A stretch of 64,000 bases of DNA from DAISKN01 sp963716925 (GTDB lineage Bacteria; Acidobacteriota; Vicinamibacteria; Marinacidobacterales; SMYC01): contig CAVQUX010000010.1 of NCBI GenBank assembly GCA_963716925.1, positions 1,612,001 to 1,676,000 of the forward strand. Direction: 5' to 3'. Under the pieces are notes generated by a model. The model was not told the DNA's origin. It did not search any database and saw only the letters and a list, made by a program, of their open reading frames with translations. Of the stretch, positions 9,338-18,715 are shown in pieces. Position numbers and translations under genes: made by a program. Numbering within the stretch: position 1 is the first letter of the stretch; each line of letters begins with the position of its first letter.

Positions 9338-9398
9338 CTCTCTCCCCCGTTCGCTCAGAGTCGGAGCCGCCCCCGACGCGCAGAACCGCCGCGTCGGG

Positions 9399-10163
9399 TT
9401 AGAGCGCGGGCTCCATCCCCTGTGCCCGGATCACGGCGATGGCCGAAGGACCCGTAAGAAACTCTATCAACTGCGCGGCGGCGTCCGGTGATTCCGAGCT
9501 CGTGCTGACCCCAGCTACGAACTCGACGTAGGACTGTATCTCCGCCGGGAGTGGGCCGACGAGCTCGACGCCCGGAGTGGTCAGAATCTGAGTGATGACG
9601 ACCATGCCGAGCTCGACCTCACCCCTGGCGACGAGCTCGGAAACGATGTCGGTTTCCGGCCGCGTGAGCTTCGACTGGATGGCATCGGCGATTCCGAGGC
9701 GATCGAGGAGGCCGGCCAGATAGACGCCGCTCCCGATTTTCAGATACGCGATCGACTTGGCCTCGATCAAGGCGCGCTTGAACGCTTCCACGGTACCGAT
9801 GTCCGGCCTGGGTGCGCCGGAGCGCACTTCCACGCCAATCCCGGAGCGCGCGAGAACGGTCCGCGTCTCCGCACGGAGCCGGCCCTCCCGGATCCATTGA
9901 TCCACGGGGGACGATCCGGTGATCAGGATATCGAACCGCTCGCCGGCCTTGGCCCGCCTCAGGAACTCGGGAGGCAGGTCGCTCGCGATCTCGAGACTGT
10001 GGCCCGTCGCGCGCTCGAATTGAGGTCCAATCTCGGCGAGCACGGTCCCGAGCGCCCTGGCGGTCCAGACTTTGATCTCCGCGGCCTCTGCGACCGCAGG
10101 TCGAGCCAGGATGGACGCCAGCGCAGCCGCCGTCGTGACCATGACCCGCATGACCCGTTCCAT
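9399..10163 (-). CDS. Molybdate-type (ModA-like) periplasmic substrate-binding protein
   Basis: The product has the fold pattern of ModA/extracellular solute-binding proteins: a signal peptide (MERVMRVMVTTAAALASILARPAVAEA), then EIKVWTARALGTVLAEIGPQFERATGHSL, FDILITGSSPVDQWIREGRL, and a C-terminal VEFVAGVSTSSESPDAAAQLIEFLTGP that is typical for the group. About 254 residues matches the family. No permease or ATPase gene (modB/modC) is adjacent, so it may be an orphan that acts as a sensor or uses a distant transporter; the oxyanion ligand cannot be read from sequence. The ATG at 10163 is preferred to a GTG two codons upstream. It begins 12 bp after the stop of the BNR gene on the same strand, so the two are probably one transcript. 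Confidence 0.8.
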   Translation of the reverse strand: MERVMRVMVTTAAALASILARPAVAEAAEIKVWTARALGTVLAEIGPQFERATGHSLEIASDLPPEFLRRAKAGERFDILITGSSPVDQWIREGRLRAETRTVLARSGIGVEVRSGAPRPDIGTVEAFKRALIEAKSIAYLKIGSGVYLAGLLDRLGIADAIQSKLTRPETDIVSELVARGEVELGMVVITQILTTPGVELVGPLPAEIQSYVEFVAGVSTSSESPDAAAQLIEFLTGPSAIAVIRAQGMEPAL

Positions 10164-10175
10164 ATTCACTGGGCT

Positions 10176-12530
10176 CTACGGCACCAGCTCCCAGAAGCCC
10201 CGCCCGAAAGTCGCCGCGCGCACCGGCGAGTCGCTCGACAGATAGAGGTCGGTGACCTCGACGAGCGGCAGGCCCGAGCCGAAACGGACCCAGGTCGCAC
10301 CGCGATCGGGCGACCGGTAAACCCCCAGGTGCGTGCCCGCGTAGAGCAAGCTCGGGTTCGACGGATCGTTCTTGACGACGTTCACGGGAACCCCGGCCGG
10401 GAAGTCCCCGCCGTCGATCGCCGCCCAGCTCGCGCCGAAATCGGTCGACTTCCACAGGTGCGTCGCCGTCGGGGCCGGCGCGACCGAGGCCACGTACAGG
10501 ACGTTGTCGTCCGCCGTGTCGAACCAGATATAGCTCAGGCTGGAGCTGTTGTTCGGCAGCGGCGCCGTCTCCGCCCAGGAGGCTCCCCCGTCGCTCGAGA
10601 GGAATACACGACCGCCGTTGAGCACGACCCCCAGCACGTTCGGGTTCGACTTCGCCACGCCCAGATTGCGGATGAAGAATGCGGTAGCTGGCAGGCCGGC
10701 CTTCCCCAGCGGCGACCACCGTCGCGCGTAGTTGGTGGACCGATAGACGATCTCGTTGGCGGCGGTGTACACGACGTTGCCCGCGGGGTCGCCCTCCCAG
10801 GGGACGATCTTCGTGAAGAACGGCGCGGCCTCCGTGCCGCACTCCGGGATCCCGCGGCATGCGCTCCGGAAGGTCAGGCCTCCGTTCGTGCTCCTCAGGA
10901 TCCGCGTGTTGTAGAGGCTGCCCAGCATCCACTGGCCCTGGACCGGATTGACGTCGCAGCCGAAGCCGTCGCCGCCGATCGTCTGGTTGAAGACCGAAGA
11001 CGAGCCGGAGCGCACGCGTGTGCCGTTGTCCTGCATCCCGCCGATGACGGCGCTCGGATTCGCCTTGGAGGAGGCGAGGTTGTAGATCAGGTGAGTGACG
11101 ATCCCGACGTTGAGGCTGTCGGAGAAGGTGGCCCCGCCGTCGGTGGACTTGAAGATGCCTCCGTCGGTGCCGAAGTACAGGCTGTCCGCCGCGTCGTAGG
11201 CGGCAGCGTGGCTATCCGCGTGCACGTACGGCAGGCCGTAGCGACCGAGCCACTCCGAGGTCATCTTCCAGGTGGCGCCGCCGTCCGTAGTGCGGGCGTT
11301 GTGGAGCGCGCCGCCGAAGTCCACCACGTTCGGGTCGGTGGGGCTGACCACGACCATCTGGTCGTACCAGCCCTGCGTGTTGAAGAGCTGGGCTGGACGC
11401 CAGGCCGTGAAGTTCGCGTTCTTGTAGCGCACCCGGGAGGCGGTGGCTCCGAGGGCGGCCCAGTTGGCTCCGCCGTCGGTGGACTTGAAGAAGTCAGCCA
11501 GATCGCCGCTGGGATTCGAGGCGACCGCGTACAGCAGGCTGCGGTTCGAGGGTGCGGCTGCCACGGTGATCCGGCTGACTCCGGTGGGAGCCGCCACCCC
11601 GGACGCGCGCGTCCACGTCGCGCCGTTGTCCGTGCTGGTGAAGATCTGCCCGCCCTGGGCCTCGGCGGTCACCACGAAGTTGGGTCCTCCGGTCCACGCG
11701 ATCGACCAGGCGTACGGCACCGCGGCGACTCCGGTGGGCAGCGCCACCGGCGAGAAGCTCGCCCCGGCGTCGATCGACCGGAACAGGCCGCGGTCGGTGG
11801 TGGCGAGTACGATCTGACCGTCCGTCGGCGCCACCATGATCTGGGTCGTGACCTGCGCGCTTCCGAGGAACACTGGAGGGGACCAGGTCTCTCCGGCGTC
11901 CGTGGAGTTCACCACGCCGATGCCGGTGCCGTCGAACGGATCGCCGAGGCCAAGGTACAGGACGTTCGCGTTGCCGGGATCGGCGGCAAGCCAGCCCGTG
12001 GACAGGCTCCCCAGGCTCTCGGTCAAAGGCTGCCACGAGGTCCCGCCGTCGGTCGTCTTCCAGACGCCGCCACCCGAGAAGGCGACATACAGGATGTTCG
12101 GATCGGTCGGATGCGTCACGAAGTTGCGCACACGGCCCGTGTCGGTGGCGTCGAGGGTGCGGCCGCCGTTGCTCAGGTAGTCGGCCTTCGTCGGGCCGAG
12201 GTTGACCCACGTCATGCCCGTCGCCTCCACCACCACCTGCAGCTCGGCCGCCGTCGCCGGCATCGGGTTCGACGGAATCTTCGCGCCCCACTTCGCTCGC
12301 TCGCGGGCGGCGGCGTCCATCATGAATACGCGGAATTGGCGGGACCAGGGTCCGCCCGTCCTGCGGACTCTGTCCCGGGCCGGGGCGAGGTAGGTCTCGT
12401 TGTACCACTCGTCGCGCGCGCGCGTCCGTCGCGTCGCGTCGTCGGACTCCTGCGCCTCGACGAGACCCGAGACAGACGCCAGTAAGGTGAGCGCCAGCGC
12501 GCTCCGCCGCAGGTTACGGGATGGATTCAT
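10176..12530 (-). CDS. Secreted BNR/sortilin-like beta-propeller protein
   Basis: About 784 residues. ATG 12530 follows a good AGGAGG site (aggaggacgaacc) and begins a Sec signal (MNPSRNLRRSALALTLLASVSGLVEAQ). The mature protein is built of repeated four-strand blades with the Asp-box pattern S/T-x-D-G-G-x-T/S-W: KTTDGGTSWQPL, NSTDAGETWSPP, TSTDNGATWTRA, KSTDGGANWAAL, RTTDGGATWKMT, SSDGGASWAE and others. Such propellers occur in sialidases, sortilin/Vps10 and xyloglucanases, but I see no catalytic Arg triad, so a binding or structural role is likelier than sialidase activity. VPxx at the C-terminus ends directly after the last blade. Proteins of this type are numerous in Acidobacteriota. Function unknown. 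Confidence 0.85.
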   Translation of the reverse strand: MNPSRNLRRSALALTLLASVSGLVEAQESDDATRRTRARDEWYNETYLAPARDRVRRTGGPWSRQFRVFMMDAAARERAKWGAKIPSNPMPATAAELQVVVEATGMTWVNLGPTKADYLSNGGRTLDATDTGRVRNFVTHPTDPNILYVAFSGGGVWKTTDGGTSWQPLTESLGSLSTGWLAADPGNANVLYLGLGDPFDGTGIGVVNSTDAGETWSPPVFLGSAQVTTQIMVAPTDGQIVLATTDRGLFRSIDAGASFSPVALPTGVAAVPYAWSIAWTGGPNFVVTAEAQGGQIFTSTDNGATWTRASGVAAPTGVSRITVAAAPSNRSLLYAVASNPSGDLADFFKSTDGGANWAALGATASRVRYKNANFTAWRPAQLFNTQGWYDQMVVVSPTDPNVVDFGGALHNARTTDGGATWKMTSEWLGRYGLPYVHADSHAAAYDAADSLYFGTDGGIFKSTDGGATFSDSLNVGIVTHLIYNLASSKANPSAVIGGMQDNGTRVRSGSSSVFNQTIGGDGFGCDVNPVQGQWMLGSLYNTRILRSTNGGLTFRSACRGIPECGTEAAPFFTKIVPWEGDPAGNVVYTAANEIVYRSTNYARRWSPLGKAGLPATAFFIRNLGVAKSNPNVLGVVLNGGRVFLSSDGGASWAETAPLPNNSSSLSYIWFDTADDNVLYVASVAPAPTATHLWKSTDFGASWAAIDGGDFPAGVPVNVVKNDPSNPSLLYAGTHLGVYRSPDRGATWVRFGSGLPLVEVTDLYLSSDSPVRAATFGRGFWELVP

Positions 12531-12912
12531 GGTTCGTCCTCCTTGGACAAACGCCACCGCAGCGCTCGAGAGGTTTCAACCTGCGATTCAGCATATCCCG
12601 GACATCGACCCCATGCGATGGGACCAGGATCACGCAGGCCCGCGCGACGGTCGTCGACCTCGTGGTCCGCTCAGCGGATCTCGGTTCCGCTCACACTAAT
12701 TCTGGCAGAGGCAGAGGCGGGGGCCGCATGAGTAGCACGCGAGCTTGCGCAGTTCCTCGGAGTCGCTGGGATATACGGTGGTTCGGTTGTGAACGCCGAA
12801 ACCAGAGGGCGATAACGCTCGCCAGCAAGGATACGAATCTTGAAAAGGAGATCCTGAACCAGTAGAATTCCGCCGCTCCTATTGCACCCAGTACTCGACG
12901 ACCTGAGGGCGA
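12531..12912. other. 382-bp divergent intergenic region
   Basis: This lies between the 5' ends of the BNR gene (minus strand) and the kinase fusion (plus strand), so it must hold promoters for both. I see no convincing -35/-10 pair or operator palindrome. Short overlapping frames here show no family resemblance. The kinase start at 12913 has only a weak purine stretch (gacctgagggcga) before it. Confidence 0.4.
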
Positions 12913-15795
12913 ATGACCGACGTTCCTCCTGACGTAGCGAATTCGCTTTCGGGCAGTTACCGCTTGGAACGCGAGATCGGACACGGGGGGATGGCCACTG
13001 TCTACCTGGCTGACGATCTCAAACACTCGCGGCTTGTTGCGGTCAAGATCCTGCGTCCGGAGATCCATGCAGCGATCGGGCAGGAACGATTCCGACGTGA
13101 GATTGAAGTCGCGGCCCGGCTCACCCATCCGCACATACTGCCCGTTCACGACTCGGGCATCGCCGCAGGTCACCTCTTCTACGTCATGCCCTTCATCTCC
13201 GGTGAATCGCTTCGCTCGCGTCTGAATCGCGAGCCTCAGCTTCCGGTCGACGAAACGCTCCGGCTGGTCATCGAGGTCGCGGGCGCGCTCGGGTACGCTC
13301 ATGAGCAGGGCATAGTTCACCGAGACATCAAGCCGGAGAACATCCTGCTCGCGGATGGCATCGCGCTCGTCGCCGACTTCGGAATCGCCCGAGCCGTGGG
13401 AACCGGGAATTTGCACGAGGCGACGACGCTCGAATCGCTGACGCAATCCGGGGTCTTCGTCGGAACTCCGCGATACATCGCGCCGGAGCAGGCCCGGGGC
13501 GGCAACGTGGATGGAAGGGCCGATATCTACAGCCTGGCATGCGTGCTCTACGAGATGCTCGCGGGTGACCCTCCTTTCCGGGCGTCCACTCTGGACGGGC
13601 TCCTGCGCCAGCACCTGACCGCCGAGGCTCCCGCGCTCGACGAGATTCGCAAAGACGTTCCCCCCGCCGTGGTACGGGCAATCGCGAAAGCTCTTGCCAA
13701 GTCTCCGGAGGACCGTTTCGCGAGCGCGCGCGCGTTCGCCGATGCGCTGGGTGTCGCCCGGCTGGAGGCGTCCGGGGGATTCCGGAAGTTGCCCGACCGT
13801 CGCGCGAGACTGTTCGCGGGCTCGGCTCTGGTTCTGAGCGTGATAGCGTTGGCAGGCCTTGCCGGGTCTCTATATCGCCAGTCTCGCCTGCGTTGGGCGC
13901 GCGATACGGCGATCGCCGACATCGATCGATTGACAGCCGCCGACGATCTCGTCGGTGCCTACGTCGTGGCGCGGCGGGCTCTCGAGATCGCACCCGACGA
14001 CTCACGGGTCCGGCAGACATGGGCCAACATGACGGGCCAGGAAAGCACGATTGCGAGCGAACCGCCCGGCGCGGAAGTCTCCATTCGAAACTATTCCGAC
14101 GCTCACGCGGCTTGGCTCGATCTGGGTACGACTCCCATCAAGGACGTGCGGATTCCGGTCGGGATGCTCCGCTGGCGGATTCGCAAACCGGGCTACGAAA
14201 CGCTGGAGGTAGGTCAGTACAGCGATCAGCTCGAGTTCGCTCTCGTTCCTGAGTCGGGCTCGATGCCTGGCATGGTGTTCGTTCCCGGCAGCTCGTTTCA
14301 GCTCGAGAGCACCGGGGAGACCGTTGCGCTTCCCGACTACTGGCTGGATCGGTACGAGGTAACGAACGGGGAGTACAAGGCGTTCGTGGACGCCGGCGGG
14401 TACCGCAGACCCGAGTTCTGGAAGGTGCCTTTCGAAAAGAAAGGGCGTCCCCTGACCTGGGAAGGGGCAATGGCCGAGTTTCTGGACTCGACGGGCCGGC
14501 CCGGCCCCTCCACCTGGGAGCTGGGCTCTTACCCCGAAGGACAGGCCGAGTATCCCGTCAGCGGCGTGAGCTGGTACGAGGCGGCAGCCTACGCGCTCTT
14601 CGCCCGAAAAGACCTTCCCACCGCGTACCACTGGTACCGGGCATCGGGCGCGTTCGGCGTCTTCTCGGAGATTCTCGAGGCGAGCAACTTCATGGGCAAG
14701 GGGCCCCTTCGCGTCGGCGCCACCGAGGGGCTCGGCCCGTACGGTACGTACGACATGGCAGGCAACGTGAAGGAGTGGTGCTGGAACCTGACCGCGGGCG
14801 GGCGCCGCTTCATCCTCGGCGGCGGCTGGAACGAAGCCGGGTACCTGTTTCGAGACGAGGACGCGCAGCCGCCCTTCGATCGGAGTCCGACTTTCGGATT
14901 TCGCCTCGTCTCGCAGAAGGAACCGATCGCTCCGCGGTTGGCGGGGGAGATCAAAACGCTCCAACGGGATCCCGCTAGCCTCGAGCCCGTGAGCGACGAG
15001 TTGTTCCAGGCGTACCTCCGGCTCTACGACTACGATCAAGTCCCGCTCGACGCGGAGATGCAATCGACGAACGACACCAATCCGGCATGGCGTGAAGAAC
15101 GGGTCTCGGTTCGCGCCGCTTACGGCGATGAGCGGCTGCCGATCGTTCTATTGATACCGAAGTCCGCGTCCGCCCCCTACCAGGCAGTGGTGTATTTTCC
15201 CGGGTCCGACGCGGTCCGGGCTCCATCCAGCCAGCACCTTTCTCTTCGCCTGGCGGATTTCCTCGTTCGTAGCGGCCGAATTCTCGTCTACCCCATCTAC
15301 CAGGGGACCTACGAGCGACGGGTCACCGGACCGCGCGGGCTGAACGTCCTCCGCGACATCATGATCCAGCGCGGAAAGGACATTCGAAGGACCGTCGATT
15401 ATCTCGAGAGCCGGAGCGACGTCGACCGATCCAGGGTGGCATTCTATGGACTGAGCCTCGGTGCTCAGCTGGGCCCGCTCTTTCTCGCCATAGAGCCACG
15501 GTTCCGCACCGGCGTTTTCTTCTCCGGCGGCTTCGAGACCTGGGACATGCCGGCCGAGTCGGACCCGGTCAACTTCACGCCCCGCGTGCGAGCGCCGGTA
15601 CTGATGGTGAACGGTCGTGAGGATTTCGATCTGCCCTACGCCACCGCGCAGCTCCCGATGTTCCGCATGCTGGGTACGGAGGCGGCCCAGAAGCGGCATG
15701 TCGTTCTCGAGGGCGGGCACATCCCACCCCATCCGAACGAGGCGATCAAGGTCGTCCTGGACTGGCTGGACGAGCAACTCGGACCGGTCAGGTGA
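12913..15795 (+). CDS. Membrane Ser/Thr kinase fused to FGE-sulfatase and alpha/beta-hydrolase domains
   Basis: A 960-residue protein. Residues ~16-280 are a PknB-like kinase with all core motifs: glycine loop GHGGMATVY (23-31), Lys45, HRDIKPEN (Asp138), DFG (155-157) and GTPRYIAPEQ. A single transmembrane helix lies at ~298-322. A ~100-residue linker with a PEGA-like segment (ASEPPGAEVSIRNYSDA) follows. Residues ~450-662 are an FGE-sulfatase/SUMF1-type domain (GMVFVPGSSFQLES, LDRYEVTNGEYKAFVDAGGY, YPVSGVSWYEAAAYALF, AGNVKEWCWN, FGFRLVS). Residues ~680-955 are an alpha/beta hydrolase with nucleophile elbow GLSLG, a late Asp (NGREDFDLP) and His (GGHIPPHP). The kinase would be cytoplasmic and the other domains periplasmic, suggesting a signalling receptor. 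The FGE Cys pair needed for formylglycine formation is not evident, so that domain may only bind. The gene is monocistronic. Confidence 0.9.
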   Translation: MTDVPPDVANSLSGSYRLEREIGHGGMATVYLADDLKHSRLVAVKILRPEIHAAIGQERFRREIEVAARLTHPHILPVHDSGIAAGHLFYVMPFISGESLRSRLNREPQLPVDETLRLVIEVAGALGYAHEQGIVHRDIKPENILLADGIALVADFGIARAVGTGNLHEATTLESLTQSGVFVGTPRYIAPEQARGGNVDGRADIYSLACVLYEMLAGDPPFRASTLDGLLRQHLTAEAPALDEIRKDVPPAVVRAIAKALAKSPEDRFASARAFADALGVARLEASGGFRKLPDRRARLFAGSALVLSVIALAGLAGSLYRQSRLRWARDTAIADIDRLTAADDLVGAYVVARRALEIAPDDSRVRQTWANMTGQESTIASEPPGAEVSIRNYSDAHAAWLDLGTTPIKDVRIPVGMLRWRIRKPGYETLEVGQYSDQLEFALVPESGSMPGMVFVPGSSFQLESTGETVALPDYWLDRYEVTNGEYKAFVDAGGYRRPEFWKVPFEKKGRPLTWEGAMAEFLDSTGRPGPSTWELGSYPEGQAEYPVSGVSWYEAAAYALFARKDLPTAYHWYRASGAFGVFSEILEASNFMGKGPLRVGATEGLGPYGTYDMAGNVKEWCWNLTAGGRRFILGGGWNEAGYLFRDEDAQPPFDRSPTFGFRLVSQKEPIAPRLAGEIKTLQRDPASLEPVSDELFQAYLRLYDYDQVPLDAEMQSTNDTNPAWREERVSVRAAYGDERLPIVLLIPKSASAPYQAVVYFPGSDAVRAPSSQHLSLRLADFLVRSGRILVYPIYQGTYERRVTGPRGLNVLRDIMIQRGKDIRRTVDYLESRSDVDRSRVAFYGLSLGAQLGPLFLAIEPRFRTGVFFSGGFETWDMPAESDPVNFTPRVRAPVLMVNGREDFDLPYATAQLPMFRMLGTEAAQKRHVVLEGGHIPPHPNEAIKVVLDWLDEQLGPVR

Positions 15796-16255
15796 GCTGG
15801 CGCTTTCTTGGGCGAACGCGCGATTCTCACCGTCACGAGCAGGTCGATGCGGTGACCCGGTCGTCGCCCTCCTGTCTTGGGCAAACGCGGGTGACGAATT
15901 TACTCCGGTCTCAGTCATAACCTTCGGCCTCGGGATCGGTGCTACTTCCGCTATCCGGGCCCGCAACGCCGGAGATTAACCGCGCAATAGGAATGGGTTG
16001 ACGGCTTCGGCCATGGAATCGTCGTCGCAGCCCGGGTCCGTTTCTCGACCAACGCAGCTTCGCCGCCGATTCCGTGCGCACGCCTCCATTGCGCGGCTCG
16101 GCAGTGTCAACAGCCTCAATGATGGGTGTTTTTGCGCAGCGGAGCTGGACGGCAATCCCTTCCTTTCCTTCCGCTGCTCTGGTTATCGCTACTTGGGCAT
16201 CCATGGCGATGGAACAGGCTTTGCAAAATGGCCCAGCAGGGAGTCCATACGACTG
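15796..16255. other. 460-bp non-coding gap before the nos locus
   Basis: No gene is supported. Two near-copies of a short sequence (tcttgggcgaacgcg at about 15807 and tcttgggcaaacgcg at about 15876) sit just after the kinase gene. The right part holds an open frame ending just before 16256 (SALVIATWASMAMEQALQNGP-like, membrane-like) that may be a remnant but has no recognised relative. The upstream control region of the nos locus should lie here; I do not see an FNR/NNR-type TTGAT-N4-ATCAA box. Confidence 0.35.
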
Positions 16256-18191
16256 ATGGCCACAGCCGTTCAGCTACCTGACCTCGCGCACTGGAAGGCG
16301 CAGGTGAAATGCCAGATGGGCTGTCCTGTCGCAACCGACGCGGGTCGCTATGTGCAGCTCATCGCCGAAGGACATCTCGAAGAGGCATACCTCGTCGCGC
16401 GCGCGCCCAACCCGTTTGCTTCGGTCTGCGGCCGGGTGTGCGCCGCTCCCTGCGAGGATGCCTGCCGCCGCGGAACCATCGACGCACCCATCTCCATCCG
16501 TGCTCTGAAGCGATACGTCACGGAGAAGTTCGGCGTCGAATCCATCCATCCCGATACGCAGGATCGCCTGAGGGAGGCGCTGGCCGACGGGAATCGTTAT
16601 CCCGGACATCTTCCCATCCACCCCGGCAGCCACCCGGGGCGCCCAAAGGGAGCGCGTCGGAAGGTCGCGATCGTCGGCGCCGGTCCTTCGGGGCTCGCGG
16701 CGGCGCACGATCTCGCGCTCCTCGGCTACGCGGTGACGGTCTTCGAGGCTGCGACCGAGCCCGGCGGAATGATGCGCTTCGGGATACCGGAATACCGACT
16801 GCCGCGCACCATCATCCAGGCGGAGATCGACAAGATCCTTTCGCTCGGCGCGGAACTACGTCTCGGAACGCCGCTGACACCCGCCTTCGGTCTGGGCGAG
16901 CTGAAACGCGACGGCTTCGAGGCCGTCTTCCTCGGACTCGGGGTTTCGAAGGGCCGCGACCTGCAGGTGCCCGGAGTGGAGCTCGACGGGGTCGTGAAGG
17001 CCGTCGATTACCTCCTCAACGTGAACCGCGGCTACCGGATGAGCCTCGGTCGCCGGGTGGTGGTGATCGGCGGCGGATTCGTGGCCTTCGATGCCGCACG
17101 GACCGCGCTTCGATTGGAGCGCGAGACCGAGCCCGAGGCGCGCGCAGCGATCGACAGCGAATCCGGATGCGCGCATGAAGGAGGCCCTCGACTCCGCCCG
17201 CGCGGCGCTTCGCGGAGGAGCGGCCGAGGTGAGCGTGGTCTCGCTCGAGAGCTTCGCCGAGATGCCCGTGCTGCAAACGACGCAGGGCCGGGAGGAGTTC
17301 GAGGAGGCGAAGAAGGAGGGAGTCCGATTCGTCATCCGCCGCGGTCCCAGGCGATTCCTCGGAAGCGGACGGCTCGAACGCATCGAGCTTCGCGGCGTGC
17401 TTTCGGTCTTCGACGAAAAAGGCCGGTTCCAGCCCCAGTACGACGACCAGGACGTGATCGGGATCGATGCCGACGCCTGCATCCTGGCTATCGGCCAGCA
17501 GGCGGACCTGTCTTTCCTGAAGCCGGAAGATCGAATCGATCTCGCGCCCGGCGGCACCATCCGGGTGGATCGAGAAACCCTCGCCACCTCCGCGCCCGGA
17601 ATCTACGCCGGGGGCGACGTGGCTTTCGGACCTCGCAACCTCATCGAGGCGGTCGCGAACGGAAAGAGAGCCGCGCGATCCATTCACGAGTTCCTGTCAC
17701 GCGAGCGCGCGGCGATCGAGGTCCTCCTCGAGATCGAGAAGATCCCGACGTCGCAGTACCGCGTGGCCGCGGGCTTCGAGATCCTCGATCGGCAGACGCC
17801 TCCCACACTCGACCTCGGGCGCCGCACCGGCATCGCGGAGGTCGAGATCGGCTACGACGATCAGGAGGCCCGGGCGCAGGCGGCACGGTGCCTCGTCTGC
17901 CACGTGCAGACCATCTACGACCCGGAAAAGTGCGTCCTCTGTAACCGCTGCGTGGACGTTTGTCCCGAGCACTGCCTGGCTCTCGTGCCTTTCGAGGAGC
18001 TGGACCTTCCGCAGGGAGAGCGCGCGGCGCTCGCGGAGAGAGCCGCCTCCGATGGACTTCCCCTGGCGGCGATGATCAAGGACGACGACCGATGCATCCG
18101 CTGCGGGCTCTGCGCCATCCGCTGCCCGACGGACGCGATGACCATGGAGCGATTTCAGGTGACCGAGCGCTTCGCCGGCGCGGCGATCTGA
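16256..18191 (+). CDS. GltD-like FAD/NAD(P) oxidoreductase with two C-terminal [4Fe-4S] clusters, frameshifted
   Basis: First gene of the N2O-reduction locus. The N-terminal part has the GltD/dihydropyrimidine-dehydrogenase cysteine set (CQMGCPVATDAGRYVQLIAEG, then CGRVCAAPCEDACRRG) for [4Fe-4S] clusters. Two Rossmann motifs follow: VAIVGAGPSGLAAAHDLALLG for FAD and VVVIGGGFVAFDAARTAL for NAD(P)H, then GIYAGGDVAFGP. The C-terminus adds a two-cluster ferredoxin (CVLCNRCVDVCPEHC and CIRCGLCAIRCPTDAM). The frame changes from 2 to 3 between about 17150 and 17166 (one extra base), just after the second Rossmann fold; both halves are conserved. The Rieske gene starts 10 bp downstream. The inferred role is passing reducing equivalents between NAD(P)H or ferredoxin and the membrane cytochrome b. 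A GltB partner is absent, arguing against glutamate synthase. Confidence 0.85.
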
Positions 18192-18201
18192 GGGCGAGCG
18201 T

Positions 18202-18708
18202 ATGACCGAAAAACGCGACCGACGCGAATTCCTGATGAAGGCCGGACTCGGGGCCGGAATCGCCGGGCTCGCCGCCCAGGGAGCGGCGTCCCTGCGCTCT
18301 CTGGTGCCGAATGTCTCCTACGACGCTCCCACTACCGTCAAGCTGGGAGCGCCTCTGGATTTTCCCGACGGGCTCAAGTTCCTTCCCGACGAGCGTCTCT
18401 TCGTCTTCCGCGAGGGGAAGACGTTCTACGCCGTTTCCGCCGTCTGCACCCACCTCGGCTGCACCGTCCGCGCCGAGGCGCTCCCCCGGGTCGAGACGGC
18501 GACGATCGAAGGCAAGAACCTGCGTCTCACGCACCGCTTCCTCTGTCCTTGCCACGGCTCGAAGTACACGGGCGACGGCACGAACGTGTCCGGACCGGCG
18601 CCGCGCCCGCTCGCCTGGTACCACCTTTCCGTTGCCCCCGACGATGGACAGCTCGTCGTGGATCTGGCGGTCGAGGTCGGCCGCGATTTCCGTCTGGTCC
18701 TTGCCTGA
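18202..18708 (+). CDS. Rieske [2Fe-2S] protein of a bc-type complex
   Basis: A 168-residue Rieske subunit with a Tat-like N-terminal anchor (TEKRDRREFLMKAGLGAGIAGLAAQG), typical because Rieske proteins are exported with the cluster already folded. The cluster-binding boxes are complete: CTHLGC and CPCHGS, each giving one Cys and one His ligand plus the disulfide Cys. The rest is the usual Rieske beta-fold, ending GPAPRPLAWYHLSVAPDDGQLVVDL. It lies between the flavoprotein and the cytochrome b gene (7-bp gap), forming with the latter the core of a quinol-oxidising complex. In this setting it would move electrons from the quinol pool to the pentaheme cytochrome and on to NosZ. Confidence 0.95.
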   Translation: MTEKRDRREFLMKAGLGAGIAGLAAQGAASLRSLVPNVSYDAPTTVKLGAPLDFPDGLKFLPDERLFVFREGKTFYAVSAVCTHLGCTVRAEALPRVETATIEGKNLRLTHRFLCPCHGSKYTGDGTNVSGPAPRPLAWYHLSVAPDDGQLVVDLAVEVGRDFRLVLA

Positions 18709-18715
18709 GGTTCGC

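Noticed and set aside
15911..16204. 97-codon minus-strand open frame before the nos locus
   Set aside because: No family resemblance, no ribosome-binding site, and high GC makes such frames common by chance.
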